A DNA stretch of 64,000 nt from Achromobacter anxifer (GCF_903652925.1 NZ_CAHLAR010000002.1:767670-831669); one strand, 5' to 3'; shown: positions 15,548 through 27,500, counted from the stretch's first letter. Notes: a model not told the origin generated them from the sequence alone. Translations and numbers: made by a program.

Positions 15548-16246
15548 ATGGCGTCCGTCGTCGACATCTGCAATTTGGCGCTTGCCCACCTGGGCGACGA
15601 GGCCACTGTATCGAGCATCGATCCGCCCGAGGGGAGTGCGCAGGCGGAGCACTGCGCGCGCTTCTACCCAATCGCGCGCGACTCGGCACTGGAAGGCCAC
15701 GACTGGAACTTCGCCACCACGCGCGGCGTGCTGGCGCTGGTCGGCTCGGCGTGGCCCAGCTGGGCTTACTGCTATGAGCTGCCCGCCACCTGCGTGCGCG
15801 CGATCAGCGTGCTGCCTCCTGGCGCACTGGACGACTACAGCGTCGGCTATCCCGCCTCCGGCGCCGACTTGGGCTACCCCGGATCGATGATGGTGGCGCA
15901 CGGCGCGCTATACATGCCCCAGGAATTCAGCATCGAGACGGGCGAGAACGACGGCCAGGCCACTGACGGGCGCCGGTTGCTGTACACGAACCAGCAAGGT
16001 GCCGTGCTCCGGTACACGCGGCGGGTAGAGGACCCGACGCGCTTCCCGCCATTGTTCGTGGATGCACTGTCCCGGCTGCTCGCCTCGTACCTTGCGGGGC
16101 CGGTAGTGAAGGGGACCGAGGGAGTCGCGGTTGCGCAGGCGCAACTTCGCGCCTACCAGAGCATTGTTTCGCAGGCGACCGTGTCGGATAGCAACCAGCG
16201 CAGTATCAAGCCGCGGCAAAGCGTGCCGTGGATCGCGGGGCGCTGA
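15548..16246 (+). CDS. tail tubular A / head-completion adaptor-like protein
   Basis: A 232-residue protein beginning MASVVDICNLALAHLGDEAT, with HCARFYPIARDSALEGHDWN FAT after it: the pattern of podovirus adaptor proteins like T7 gp11 and P22 gp4, which dock on the portal and start the tail. I prefer the ATG at 15548, seven bases after GGAG, over the ATG at 15542, which abuts it. The next gene, a large tail protein, starts four bases after the stop. Confidence 0.78.
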   Translation: MASVVDICNLALAHLGDEATVSSIDPPEGSAQAEHCARFYPIARDSALEGHDWNFATTRGVLALVGSAWPSWAYCYELPATCVRAISVLPPGALDDYSVGYPASGADLGYPGSMMVAHGALYMPQEFSIETGENDGQATDGRRLLYTNQQGAVLRYTRRVEDPTRFPPLFVDALSRLLASYLAGPVVKGTEGVAVAQAQLRAYQSIVSQATVSDSNQRSIKPRQSVPWIAGR

Positions 16247-16249
16247 GTT

Positions 16250-18307
16250 ATGGCCAACGTTCGCACCCTATCGCGTTCCTTCGCGCGTGGCGAGATCAGG
16301 CCGGAACTGTTCGGCCGCGTCGACCTGCCGCAATACCAGACCGGCCTGGCAACTTGCTCGAATTTCATCACGTTGCCCCATGGACCTGCCCAGAACCGCG
16401 CGGGCCTTGGCTTTGTCCGCGCCGTGAAAGACAGCAGCAAGCGCACCAGGCTGATTCCGTTCTCGTTCAACACGCAACAGACCTTCGCGCTGGAGGTGGG
16501 CGAGGGTTATGTTCGATTCCATACCATGGGCGCGACGCTGGTGAACGGCGCGACTCCGTATGAGGTGGTGACCCCTTACCTTGCAGTGGATCTGTTCGAC
16601 CTGCACTATGTGCAGTCCGCGGATGTGCTGACGATCGTTCACCCGGGCTATGCGCCCCGGGAACTGCGGCGGCTTGGGGCGCTGAACTGGGTGCTTTCCA
16701 CCATCCAGTTCACGCCGACCATTTCCGCGCCGGCTAGCGTCACAGCGACCGCGCACGCAGGCACAGGGACGGCCGACAATACCGATCACACCTATGCCGT
16801 CACCTCGCTGGCGTCGGACACGCTCGAAGAATCGCTTATCTCGACGGCTTCCAACACCGTTTCGAATGATCTGTCCCTGCAGGGCGCGTACAACGATGTC
16901 GCGTGGCCGGCCGCGACCGGCGCGGTACGCTACAACGTGTATAAGCGCAGCAACGGGCTGTGGGGATATGTCGGGCAGTCCGGCGGGTTGACGTTCCGGG
17001 ACAACAACATCACGCCCGACATTTCGCAGGCCGCGCCCACCTTGGCGGACCCATTCAATGGTGCCGACAACTACCCCGCGGCAGTCTCGTACTACGAACA
17101 GCGCCGCTGGTTCGCCGGCACGCGGAACAAGCCCCAGAATGTCTGGGGCACCCGATCGGGCACAGAATCGAACCTGGCCTCGTCCATACCGACGCGAGAC
17201 GACGACGCCATCGCCTTTCGCATCGCGGCGCGCGAGGTGAACACGATTCGCCATATCGTGCCGCTGTCCAATCTCGTTGTGCTCACGGCCAGTGCCGAGT
17301 GGCGTGTTTCGCCGGCTAACTCCGACGTGCTGACGCCAGCGACGGCGTCGCCGCGGCCGCAGTCGTACAACGGCGCGAACAACGTGCAACCGGCCGTCGT
17401 GAACAACAATCTGCTGTATGCGGCCGGGCGCGGCGGGCATGTCCGGGAAATGTCCTATAACTGGCAGGCGAACGGCTACATCACCGCGGACGTGTCGATC
17501 CTGGCACCCCATCTATTCGATTACCGCACCATCGTGGACATGGCGTTTTCACGCGCGCCGCATCCGATCCTTTGGTGCGTGTCGTCGTCGGGCGAGCTGC
17601 TCGGCCTGACCTACGTACCCGAGCAGCAGGTGCAAGGCTGGCACCGTCACGGCACGAAGTCCGGGCGCTTCGAATCGATATGCACGGTGGCCGAAGGCGA
17701 CGAGGACGCGCTCTATGCGATCGTCCGCCGAACGGTCAACGGGGCGCAGGTGCGCTATGTGGAGCGCTTGCATACCCGGATGATGCCTAGCCAGGCCGAC
17801 GCGTTCTTCGTGGACAGCGGCCTCACCTATGACGGGCCGCCCGCCACGGTGTTTTCTAACCTTGGCCATCTCGAAGGGGAGGCGGTGAACATTCTGGCCG
17901 ATGGCGCGGTGGTGTCATCGCAAACCGTCACGGCCGGCACCGTCACGCTGGAACAGCCAGCCCGCAAGGTCCATATTGGGCTGCCCATCCAGGCGGATGC
18001 AGTGACCTTGCCGTTGGCCTTCGAAACGCAGGCGATGGGCCAGGGCCGCGTCAAGAACGTGAACAAGGTGTGGTTGAGGCTGAATGAATCGTCGGGCGTC
18101 TTCGCCGGGCCTGGGTTCGACAAGCTGACCCAGGTCAAGCAACGCACGACTGAGCCGTATGGATCGCCACCCCGCTGGATCTCGGGAGAGTTCGAACACG
18201 TGGTAAAGGCCGCGTGGACTGACGGGGCGCAGGTGTACGTTCGACAGACCGATCCCCTTCCTGTCACTCTCGTGTCCATGACCATCGAGGCGGCAATTGG
18301 CGGCTGA
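16250..18307 (+). CDS. large tail tube/nozzle protein (685 aa)
   Basis: MANVRTLSRSFARGEIRPEL, then CSNFITLPHGPAQNRAGLGF, is the start shared by large podovirus tail proteins that play the T7 gp12 (tubular B/nozzle) role. The middle holds an Ig/fibronectin-like stretch (about residues 160-270, SVTATAHAGTGTADNTDH) and beta-propeller-like parts later (WRVSPANSDVLTP, MAFSRAPHPILWCVSSSGEL). It should form the distal tail tube. Role is assigned from family resemblance and gene order. Confidence 0.8.
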   Translation: MANVRTLSRSFARGEIRPELFGRVDLPQYQTGLATCSNFITLPHGPAQNRAGLGFVRAVKDSSKRTRLIPFSFNTQQTFALEVGEGYVRFHTMGATLVNGATPYEVVTPYLAVDLFDLHYVQSADVLTIVHPGYAPRELRRLGALNWVLSTIQFTPTISAPASVTATAHAGTGTADNTDHTYAVTSLASDTLEESLISTASNTVSNDLSLQGAYNDVAWPAATGAVRYNVYKRSNGLWGYVGQSGGLTFRDNNITPDISQAAPTLADPFNGADNYPAAVSYYEQRRWFAGTRNKPQNVWGTRSGTESNLASSIPTRDDDAIAFRIAAREVNTIRHIVPLSNLVVLTASAEWRVSPANSDVLTPATASPRPQSYNGANNVQPAVVNNNLLYAAGRGGHVREMSYNWQANGYITADVSILAPHLFDYRTIVDMAFSRAPHPILWCVSSSGELLGLTYVPEQQVQGWHRHGTKSGRFESICTVAEGDEDALYAIVRRTVNGAQVRYVERLHTRMMPSQADAFFVDSGLTYDGPPATVFSNLGHLEGEAVNILADGAVVSSQTVTAGTVTLEQPARKVHIGLPIQADAVTLPLAFETQAMGQGRVKNVNKVWLRLNESSGVFAGPGFDKLTQVKQRTTEPYGSPPRWISGEFEHVVKAAWTDGAQVYVRQTDPLPVTLVSMTIEAAIGG

Positions 18308-18779
18308 TCTGGTCATCCGGCCGGCTGCCCCCGTGGATGCCGCCGCGCTCGCGGTCGACCTGCGCGCCCAGGACGCCCAGGAGATCCGGGCGATGCACGG
18401 CGCGCAGGTCGATGTTCCTGAAGCCATACGCCACAGCATCGCCGTGTCTTCGCATGCGTGGACTGCCGTGTCGGACGGGCGCATCGCCATGGTCGGCGGG
18501 GTGGCGGACATTGGAACGTTGCTTGGCGACAACATTGGGAGTCCCTGGCTACTGGGCTCCTCGATCATGTTCCGACGTCCGGGTGCGCTTACTCGTGTCG
18601 GGCGTCGATATGTTGCTTTTATGCACACTATTTATCCCGAACTGCGCAACATGATCGACGCCCGGAACACTCAGAGTATCGCCTGGTTGCAACGCCTGGG
18701 GTTTACGGTGCACTCCGAAATTGGGGTGCCATGCGGGCCGGACGGCGTGCTGTTTTATCGCTTCAGCAAAAAGGTTTGA
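18297..18779 (+). CDS. T7 gp13-like/GNAT-fold internal virion protein
   Basis: A 160-residue protein: APVDAAALAVDLRAQDAQEI, AWTAVSDGRIAMVGGVADIG, RNTQSIAWLQRLGFTVHSE. The last is a GNAT-like ending, as in T7 gp13-type phage proteins (PF11090). The only start that keeps the N-terminal domain is a TTG at 18297, with GAGG six bases before it, overlapping the previous gene by 11 bases. In T7 the homologue is needed for virion morphogenesis; acetyltransferase activity is not established. Confidence 0.72.
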   Translation: MAADLVIRPAAPVDAAALAVDLRAQDAQEIRAMHGAQVDVPEAIRHSIAVSSHAWTAVSDGRIAMVGGVADIGTLLGDNIGSPWLLGSSIMFRRPGALTRVGRRYVAFMHTIYPELRNMIDARNTQSIAWLQRLGFTVHSEIGVPCGPDGVLFYRFSKKV

Positions 18780-18780
18780 T

Positions 18781-19296
18781 ATGTGCACCCCTGCCGCAGC
18801 TCCTTACGTGATGATGGCCGGCGCTGGCGCGTCGGCGGTCGGCGCGAGCAACAGCGCCAAGGCGCAACAAGCGGGCTTGAACCACCAGGCCGACGTCGCG
18901 GCGAACAACGCCCAGATTGCGGAATGGCAGGCGCAAGATGCGATCCGCCAGGGGCAGGAGCAGGAGCAACAGAGCCGTTTGCAGTACGCCGCTACCAAGG
19001 GTACGCAGCGCGCAGCGCTCGCCGCCAATGGCGTGGCCCTAGATGAAGGGAGCGCCGTCGATATCCTGGCGTCGACCGCCTACATGAACGAGATGGATGC
19101 CGCCACCATCCAGGCGAACGCTGCGCGCTCTGCCTGGGGCTATCGCACACAAGGCACGAGCTACAGCGATAACGCGACAGCCCTGCGAGCCGGTGCTGGC
19201 GCAGTGAGCCCTGGATCAGCGGCTGGGCTGAGCTTGCTGGGAAGTGCTGGCCAGGTTGCGGGCAGTTGGTACCAGTATTCGAAAGCGTCAAAGTGA
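18781..19296 (+). CDS. internal virion protein, gp14-like (171 aa)
   Basis: Begins MCTPAAAPYVMMAGAGASAV with a short hydrophobic Gly/Ala stretch, then a long Gln/Ala-rich helical region (QADVAANNAQIAEWQAQDAI, GQEQEQQSRL) and a Gly/Ser tail. This composition matches podovirus internal proteins of the T7 gp14 kind, ejected first to form a membrane channel for DNA. It precedes the transglycosylase and giant ejection protein genes, as gp14 precedes gp15 and gp16 in T7. Confidence 0.75.
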   Translation: MCTPAAAPYVMMAGAGASAVGASNSAKAQQAGLNHQADVAANNAQIAEWQAQDAIRQGQEQEQQSRLQYAATKGTQRAALAANGVALDEGSAVDILASTAYMNEMDAATIQANAARSAWGYRTQGTSYSDNATALRAGAGAVSPGSAAGLSLLGSAGQVAGSWYQYSKASK

Positions 19297-19306
19297 GGGC
19301 TGACCC

Positions 19307-21538
19307 GTGCCGCGCGTTCCTATCGTAGACGCACCCCGCGTCAATTCGTCCGGCTTGCCGGGTGTGCGCCAGCAGGCGGGCCCGGGCGCGCTTGCGCAGG
19401 AGATTGGCGCTAGGCAGACGGCGCAGTTGGGCCAAGGGCTCATGTCTGCAGGTGTGGCAGCCACGAGCATCGCGACCGACATGCAGCAGCAGGCGAACCA
19501 GCTGCGCGTGGACGATGCGGTCAACCAAGCGAAAGAGGCGGCGCTCAAGCTCACCTTTGACCCGCAGGCCGGGTATACGAATGTGAAGGGCATACAGGCC
19601 CTGCAGCGCGACAGTGGCCAGCCGCTGGCGACCGAATACGGTGGCCTGCTGGACCAGCGAATGCAGAGCATTGCCGAGGGGCTGGGTAACGACGCGCAGC
19701 GCCTGGCATTCCGCCGAGCTTCCCAGGCGATCGGGCTGCAGTTCCAGGAGCAGGCGACTCGCTACGAGGGCGAGCAGTTCCGTACCTACGCGGCGTCAGT
19801 TCGGGAAGGCACGATCGCCAACAGCACCAACGAAATCGCGCTCTACTACAACGATCCGCAGAAGATCGACCAGAACATTTTATCGATCCAGGCGGCCGTG
19901 GCCGATCTGGGCCGAATGAAGGGGGTGTCGGCAACGCTGATCGAAGCCCAGACCCGCAAGGCGACGAGCACGGCGCACCTGACCGCGCTGTCTTCTGCGT
20001 TGCAGAAAAACGACGTGGCGTATGCCGACGCCTACATGCGCAAGTACGCGCCGCAGATGGACGCCGACGACATGCTGCGCATCAATGGTCTGCTGACCAA
20101 GCAGATGGATGCGCGCCTGGGCGCAGCCGCGGCGACGTCGGCCGTGAACGGGGCCATGCCGCGGCTGATGCCTACACCTGGTGATCGGCTGGTCAATCTC
20201 GTTACGGGCAACGGCGCGCAGCTGCCGCCTGACCTTGTCACGACAGTGGCGAAGGCCGAAAGCCGCAACCGCGACCTGAACCCAGACGGCACGGTTGTGA
20301 CCTCGCCTGCGGGTGCGAAAGGCCGCATGCAGGTCATGGACGACACCAATAGGGATCCCGGCTACGGCGTCACGCCGGCGCGTGACGACAGCTTAGAAGA
20401 GCGGGCGCGCGTGGGCCGCGACTACCTCCAGGCGATGCTGCAGAACTACGGCGGCAACCTGACGCAGGCGCTGGCGGCATACAACGCAGGGCCCGGCAAC
20501 GTGAACAAGGCGCTCGCCGCCGCTGACAAGGCGGGCGACCGGGCCAACTGGATGAACTATCTTCCGAAGCCGGAGGAGACCATCCCCTACGTGCGCGGCA
20601 TCCTCGCGAAGTACGAGGCCGGGCAGGGCGCGCCGGCTAAGCCAACCCTCTACGAACTGCAGCGAAACGTGCGGGATCAGATGGAAGGCCAGAACCCCGA
20701 GCGGATCCGCATCGCCTTGGAGGAAACCGCGCGGCAGTATGAGGTGGCGAACAAGGCCATCAAGCAGCGCGACGACGAATCGGTCGCGGGCGCCATGCGC
20801 GAACTCGTAGCGAACGGTGGCAAATACTCCGAGCTGCCGTTGGCTGTGCGCGCCACGATCCCGGCCGAGAGTGTGGCCGAAGTCATCAGCTTCGCCGGCA
20901 AGATCGCGAAGGGGGAGGACCGGACCAACGAGGCTGTCTACCAAAAGCTGGCTGGCGACCCTGCCTACCTGCGAAGCCTGAGCGACAACGAGTTCTACAG
21001 ACTGCGGGGCGAATTGAGCGAAAGCGATTTCAAGACGTTTTCCAACCAGCGCGGGGCGGCCGCTGGGCGTGGAACGGACAAGGCTGACGATCTGAATACG
21101 GCGGCGATCAATAGCACGCTGAACAATCGTCTCTCTACGCTCAAGATCGACCCCACGCCGAAAGATGCCACGAGCGATGCCGTTCGCGTTGGCGCGATCC
21201 GCAAGTTCGTGAATGACGCGGTGCTCAGCCAGCAGAAGGTCACTGGCAAGCAGATGACGGACCGGGAGACGGAGGAATTCATCGACGGGCTGTTTGCCAA
21301 GTCGGTGCAGTTTCGAGGCTACTTCAGTACATCGAATGAGCGAATGCTGACCATAAAGGCCGGTGATATTCCGAGCGACGTCAAAAAGGCGCTCAAAGTC
21401 GATTTCAAGAAGAACGGCATCGACGACCCGACTGAAGCCGATTTGCTGGGTGCCTACTGGCGTCTGGAGACCGCGCGACAGCAACGCGAGGCGCGTCATG
21501 CATCCATGACACAAAGGAACGCTGTAGATGGCAGCTGA
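19307..21538 (+). CDS. internal virion protein with lytic transglycosylase domain
   Basis: A 743-residue protein with a soluble lytic transglycosylase core at about residues 305-430: catalytic E318 in AKAESRN, GAKGRMQVM, and ALAAYNAGPG. The N-terminal 300 and C-terminal 300 residues are helical, as in ejection proteins. It would be injected with the DNA and open the peptidoglycan. In T7 the equivalent domain sits in gp16; here it is in the protein before the giant one. Starts at GTG 19307 after GAGGG. It overlaps the next gene by 11 bases. Confidence 0.9.
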   Translation: MPRVPIVDAPRVNSSGLPGVRQQAGPGALAQEIGARQTAQLGQGLMSAGVAATSIATDMQQQANQLRVDDAVNQAKEAALKLTFDPQAGYTNVKGIQALQRDSGQPLATEYGGLLDQRMQSIAEGLGNDAQRLAFRRASQAIGLQFQEQATRYEGEQFRTYAASVREGTIANSTNEIALYYNDPQKIDQNILSIQAAVADLGRMKGVSATLIEAQTRKATSTAHLTALSSALQKNDVAYADAYMRKYAPQMDADDMLRINGLLTKQMDARLGAAAATSAVNGAMPRLMPTPGDRLVNLVTGNGAQLPPDLVTTVAKAESRNRDLNPDGTVVTSPAGAKGRMQVMDDTNRDPGYGVTPARDDSLEERARVGRDYLQAMLQNYGGNLTQALAAYNAGPGNVNKALAAADKAGDRANWMNYLPKPEETIPYVRGILAKYEAGQGAPAKPTLYELQRNVRDQMEGQNPERIRIALEETARQYEVANKAIKQRDDESVAGAMRELVANGGKYSELPLAVRATIPAESVAEVISFAGKIAKGEDRTNEAVYQKLAGDPAYLRSLSDNEFYRLRGELSESDFKTFSNQRGAAAGRGTDKADDLNTAAINSTLNNRLSTLKIDPTPKDATSDAVRVGAIRKFVNDAVLSQQKVTGKQMTDRETEEFIDGLFAKSVQFRGYFSTSNERMLTIKAGDIPSDVKKALKVDFKKNGIDDPTEADLLGAYWRLETARQQREARHASMTQRNAVDGS

Positions 21539-24500
21539 AACACTTGATACCGCAAGCGCCGTTTCGGCCTACTTGAACGACCCTAACCCGCCCACGACAG
21601 ACCCGGCGGGCGCGACGCGCGTGTCTGTGGCGGCCGCCTTGGGCAGCAACCCGGACCTGGAAGCTGAACTGCGCCAGGTCGCGACGCGCACCGGAATCCC
21701 TATCGATTCCGTGCGTCGTCACCCGGAGGAAGTCAAGCGCGAGGCCGCGCTCACGTCGTTCGACTTCGAGCGCTTAGCCCGGGATTTCCCCTCGACCGCG
21801 GCCTATCTGGCTGGCGTCGAGAATGCACGCATTGCCCACGACGACGTCGACAATATGGGCGTCATCGAGAAGGGGCTGCGCGGCCTGGCCAACGTGGGGA
21901 AGGCCGCGGCTTCCGCCATCCCGCAGGCCGGCGGCGCGCTGTGGCGTGTCGGGCAAGGCGCAGCCGAGAACCTGGCGCCTCTGCTGGACCCGCTGGCGGG
22001 CACGCTGCTGCCAGAGAACCCGCTGCGGCGCCTGGCCGCCGGCATGGCCGACCAGGGGCGCGCGGGCGAGATCTCCGCCAAGGGGCTAATGCCCCAGGCT
22101 GCGGGAAATATCGAAGCGGGCGTCTATTCAGGCGTGCAGTCGCTGGTCACAATGGGCTTGACGCTTCCGGCCAGCATTGTGACGGGCAACCCCGCGCCCA
22201 CGCTTTACGGCATGTCGGCCATCACCGGCGGCCAGGCCTACGGCCAGGCGCGCGAGGCGGGGATGGATCCCTACCGCGCGCTGATGTTCGGCACGTCCCA
22301 GGCCGCCATCGAGTACGCGACCGAGCGTATCCCTGTCGGCCGCTTCCTCCATGACATGAAGGCCGGCACGCCGCTCTGGAACATGTTGCTGCGCCAAGTA
22401 TCAGCCGAGATCCCAGGCGAGCAGGTTGCGACGGCGCTGCAGGATCTGAACGAGTGGGCCGTGCTGAACCCGGAGAAACCTTTTTCCGACTATCTTGCAG
22501 CGCGCCCTGACGCCGCGGCGCAAACCTTGGTGGCCACCATCGTGGCGTCGGGCGGCGCCGTGGGCACGGCACAGCTGGCGAACACAGCTGCGGATCGGCT
22601 GGCCGGGCGCACGGTGCGCGCGGAGCGCGCGCAGCTGGATGGGCAGGTGCTGGCCGAACTGGACGCCACCGCGGCGGCGTCCAAGCTGCGCGCCCGTTCG
22701 CCGGAAGACTTCCAGGCATTCGTCAAGGACGCCATGGCCGACGGTCCCGTGCAGGACGTCTACATCCGGGCGGAAGACCTGGCGCAGTCCGGCGTGGATA
22801 TCGCCCAACTGGCTCAGGTGTCGCCTGCAGTGGCGGCGCAGTACGAGCAGGCGCTGGCGACCGGCGGCGACGTGCGCATTCCGGTGGACGAGTACGCCAC
22901 GCGCGTTGCGGGCACGGACCTGTCGCAATCCATGCTGCCGTTCCTGAAGACCGATCCGGCCGGCATGACCCAGGCCCAAGCCCAGGAATTCATGCAGAAT
23001 CGCAGCGAGCAGCTGCGTGCCGAGGTCGAGCAGGTCATGGCCGAGCGCGAGGCAGATGCCCCGTTCAAGGAGTCCAAGGATCTGGTCGAAGCGGAGTTGA
23101 TGACCCAGCTGGAGCAGGCCGCTCGGTTCACGCCCGACGTGAACCGCGCCTATGCGGGCATGATGTCCAATTTCTATGCTGTGCAAGCTGCGCGGCTGGG
23201 CGTCACCCCACAGGAAATGTGCCAGCGCTACCCGGTCCAGATCCGGGCCGAAGGCATGGGGCAGTTGAACCAGGCGCTGGCGGCGCAGCCGCCCAAAGGA
23301 TGGATCCACTCCACCAGCGGCGCCGACGCTGCGGCGTTGTGGGATGGGCAGGCCGGCGGTACCACCGTATTCTGGACTGACCTGCAAGGCAAGCTCGGCG
23401 ACGATCTGCCGGGCACAGCCGGCTATTCGCATTCGCTCGGACGCTCGGACCTTGCGCATATCCGAAAGGCTCATGGAGACGTTGCGGCGGAGACGGCGCG
23501 AGGTCAATTGCCGATCACGGCCGCCGACGTGGCGCAGGTGCCCGATATTGTCACGGACTACGATGCGATGCGGGCGGATCTGCGAGGGGCGAACGGCAGC
23601 GATCGCATCGCTTACGCGAAGCGAGTTAGCGACGGAGTGCTGGTGTACCTGGAGGAAGTGAGCCACAAGCGGCAAAACATGCGCGGCGTCACGATGTGGA
23701 AGTATCCCCCGTCGGTCGATGAGCAGCAGATTTTGCAATCTGCTACCGCCGGCCAAACGTCCGAAACGGACGGGGGCATGGGTACTAGTGTAGGACCAAA
23801 TGGTCGGGAACTCAATCAGTCCGAGGTACCGCAGACAGGTACGCCGGAATTTCTGCGTTGGTTCGGGGACAGTAAGGCGGTGGACGCGCAGGGCCGGCCG
23901 CTGGTGCTCTATCACGGCTCCGAGACTGCAGGATTCGACACGTTCAATCCCGGCGAGACTGGAATATTCTTCACGACATCGCGGCTGATGGCTTCCCAGT
24001 ACGCCGGGTCGCGCGCGGAGGCCCGCGCCGGCGAGGACATGCCCAGTATCTATCACGCGTATGTGAAGATTGAAAACCCTTATGAGGTGGATTGGGGTGA
24101 GCGCGATTGGAACAAGGGTGACGGTCAGTTTCGTACCACTGACGACGTAGCCCGGTACGCGAAAGAGAATGGTTATGACGGGGCCATCATCCGAAACGCG
24201 AAAGACGCCGCGACGGACAACTACAGCCATGTCGTGGCGGATATCTTCGTCCCCTTCGAGTCCAACCAGGTGAAATCGGCCACGGAGAACCGCGGGACTT
24301 TCGACGCCCGTGACCCGAGCATTCTGAACCAGTCCGAGCGCGGTGCCTACAACATCGACACGCGAACTATTTCGCTACTGCAGAATGCGGATCTGTCGAC
24401 CTTCCTGCACGAGTCTGGCCACTTTTACCTGGAAGTCCTGACGGACATAGCGGGTCAGGCCGAGGCGCCGGCCGCCGTGCGCGATGACGTTCAGAAGCTT

Positions 24501-27500
24501 ATGGCCTGGTTCGGAGTGCATGACCTGGCCGCCTGGAACGCGCTCGACCTGGAAGAGAAGCGCCCCTTCCATGAGCAACTGGCGCGCGGCTTCGAGGCGT
24601 ATCTTTTCGAGGGCAAGGCGCCCGCGCCAGAACTGCAAGGTCTATTCCAGCGTTTCCGCGCGTGGATGCTGGCCGTGTATCGCTCGATGTCCGCGCTGAA
24701 CGTCGAGCTTTCGGACGAGGTGCGCGGCGTCTTCGACCGCATGCTGGCGTCAACGGAGCAGATCCGGGAAACCGAGACGATGCTCGATTACAAGCCCGCT
24801 TTCACGTCGGCGGAGCAGGCCGGCATGACGCCGGAAGAGTGGGCGCAGTACCAGGCCCTTGGCCTGGAGGCGACCCAGGACGCCGTGCAGCAGCTGGAGG
24901 CGCGCAGCATCCGCGACATGAAATGGTTGTCGGGTGCGCGCAGCCGCGTGATCGCCCAACTGCAGCGGGAGGCCGCCGACCGGCGCAAGACCGTGCGCAA
25001 GGAGGTCGAGGCAGAAGTCATGGCGGAACCGGTCAACCAGGCCAAGACCTTCATGAAGCGCGGAGTGGACCCGGTGACAGGTGAACCTGTGAGCGGTCCT
25101 ACCAAGCTGCAAATCAGCGCTCTGGAGGATCTGTACGGCGCTGAAGGGGACCGATATGCAATGCTCGATTGGTCCAAGTTGGGCTACGGCAAGTACGGCA
25201 TGCTTGCCGCGGACGGGCTAAACCCGGACATCGTTGCCGATCGGTTCGGGTACGAGTCCGGCGACGGGCTGGTGCGCGCGGTGCTCGCGGCCGAAGACCC
25301 TCGCGCCAAGATCGAAGCCCTGACGGATCAGCGTATGCTGGAGCGCTACGGCGATCTGACGGATGCGCAGAGCATTGCCCGCGCGGCCGATGAAGCGGTG
25401 CACAACGAGGCGCGCGGCCGGTTCATCGCGACCGAGGTAAACGCGCTGCAGCGCGCCCTGGGTCAGCGCCAAGTGCTGGCCCGCGCGGCGCGGCAGTTCG
25501 CCGAGGCGACCATTGCGCGCCTGCGCATCCGCGACGTGCGGCCCAGCCAGTGGGTCGTGGCCGAAGCGCGCGCCGCGCGCGCCGCCGAAACGGCGCTGCG
25601 CAAGAACGACTTGCAGGGCGCAGCCGTCGAGAAAAAGCGCCAGCTCGTGAACAACTATGCCGCACGGGCTGCGCAGGCGGCCCAGGCCGAGATCGAGACA
25701 GACCTCAATTACATGAAGCGCCTGTCGGGCTCGACTTCGCAGTCCGGCATGCGTGGGGAGTCCCTGGCGCAGCTGAACGCGCTGCTGGCGCGGTTCGACC
25801 TGCGCAGCAGCATGTCATTGCGCCAGATCGACGCTGCCAAGACGCAGAGCCTGGCCGAGTTCATCGCCAGCGAGTCGGAGCGACTGGACGCGGTCATGCC
25901 TGACCTACCGGCGTACATCCTCGACGAGGGGTATCGCCGACATTACAAGGACATGTCCGTCGAGGAGTTCCGGGGCCTGGTCGACAGCGTGCGCCAGCTC
26001 GCCAATCTGGCGCGGCGCGAACAGAAGATGTACACCGCGCTGCGCGATATGTCGTTCGACGAAGAGCGCGGCGCGATCTTGGCGCGTCTGCGGGAATTCA
26101 ATCCGAAGGCGTTCGACGAGGCCGGCGACCCGCTGGCGCGCGAACCGGAATTTGTCCCCAATATCCGCAAGAGCGTGTCAAAGTTGGGGGATGGGTTCTC
26201 CGGAGAGTTTCTGAGCGCCGAGACGATCCTCGATATTCTGGAGGGCGGTAAGTTCGGCCAGGTACACGAATCGTTGTTTGGCCGGATGAGTTCGCGGGCA
26301 AACTGGAAGGCCACGCGCATGGAAAAGGTGTACCGCGACCTGAAGCCGCTTTTCAAACAGTGGAACCTGAAGGAGCGCCGCGACTACGGCCGCAAGGGTA
26401 TCGTCGTGCCCAGTATCGGCACCAGCATCACGCGCGAGAATGCCCTGGTGGCGGCCCTCCTGTACGGCAACGCCGACGGCCGCAAGCGGCTGGAGAACTA
26501 CGGCTGGAACGACAACCGCATGCAGGGCGTGCTGGAAGTCCTGGACGAGCGTGATTGGAATCTCGCGAATGCGATCTGGGAGCAGTTTGACACGAAGCTC
26601 TGGCCGGAGCTGGAGGCGCTGAACAAGCGCACGCGGGGCAAAGCCCCGCCGAAAGTGGAGCCGCTGCCGTTTCCCACGAAGTACGGCGAGGCCCGCGGCG
26701 GCTATTTCCGCTTGAAGTACGACACGGATCTCGACGAGCGCGCGCACCGGTTCGACGAGGGCGCCGCCGTGCGTGAGCTGCTGGGCGGCGGCATGGGCAT
26801 GTCCGCCAAGACGAACCAGGGGGCCAGCACGCAGCGCAAGGACGGTGTGGTCATGCGCCCACGTCTGGACCTGGGCGTCTTCGTGGAGGCCGTCAACGAG
26901 ACGGTGCACGATCTGGCGCTGCGCGAGGCAGTGGCCGATACCATGCGCCTGCTCAACGACAAGGGCCTCCAGACCGCGATCAAGTCTTCGGTTGGCGTGC
27001 CGGCATACCGCGCGCTGGTGAACCGGGTGCGCGAGGTGGCGGCACCGCCGCGCAACCCCTCCGGGTTCATCGAGAAGATCCTGGCCAGCGCCCGGCGCAA
27101 CACCATTGTGGTGCTGATGTCTGGGGTCAAGACGGCGCTGCAGAACGTGGTGGGCCTTGTGCCTGCGCTCACTCGCGTGAACGCAGGCAGCATCGGCCTG
27201 GAAATGGCGCGGTTCTATAGCCCGGCGATGGCCGAGCGGTACCGCTTCGCCATGGAGAATTCCGAGTATATGCGCCACCGGTACCAGAATTTCGATCGCG
27301 ATCTGAACGACATGGCCGCCAAGCTGACGGTCAAGGGCCGGCTGTTGCCCGATACGGCGACCATGCTGGCGCTGATGGGGCTTGTGGATCGTGGCGTATC
27401 CGTGCCGGTATGGAATGCGGCTTTCAAGGACGGCATGGTGCAGTTCGACAACGACAACGCCAAGGCCGCCGACTACGCGGACCACATTGTGCGTCAAACG

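Noticed and set aside
12967-15618. Very long minus-strand open frame opposite the scaffold and capsid genes.
   Set aside because: It is a high-GC shadow of well-recognised + strand genes; composition is Arg/Gly/His-rich without domains. Similar long frames opposite guaB, guaA, the giant protein (26178-28193) and the ABC operon (41048-43180) were rejected for the same reason.
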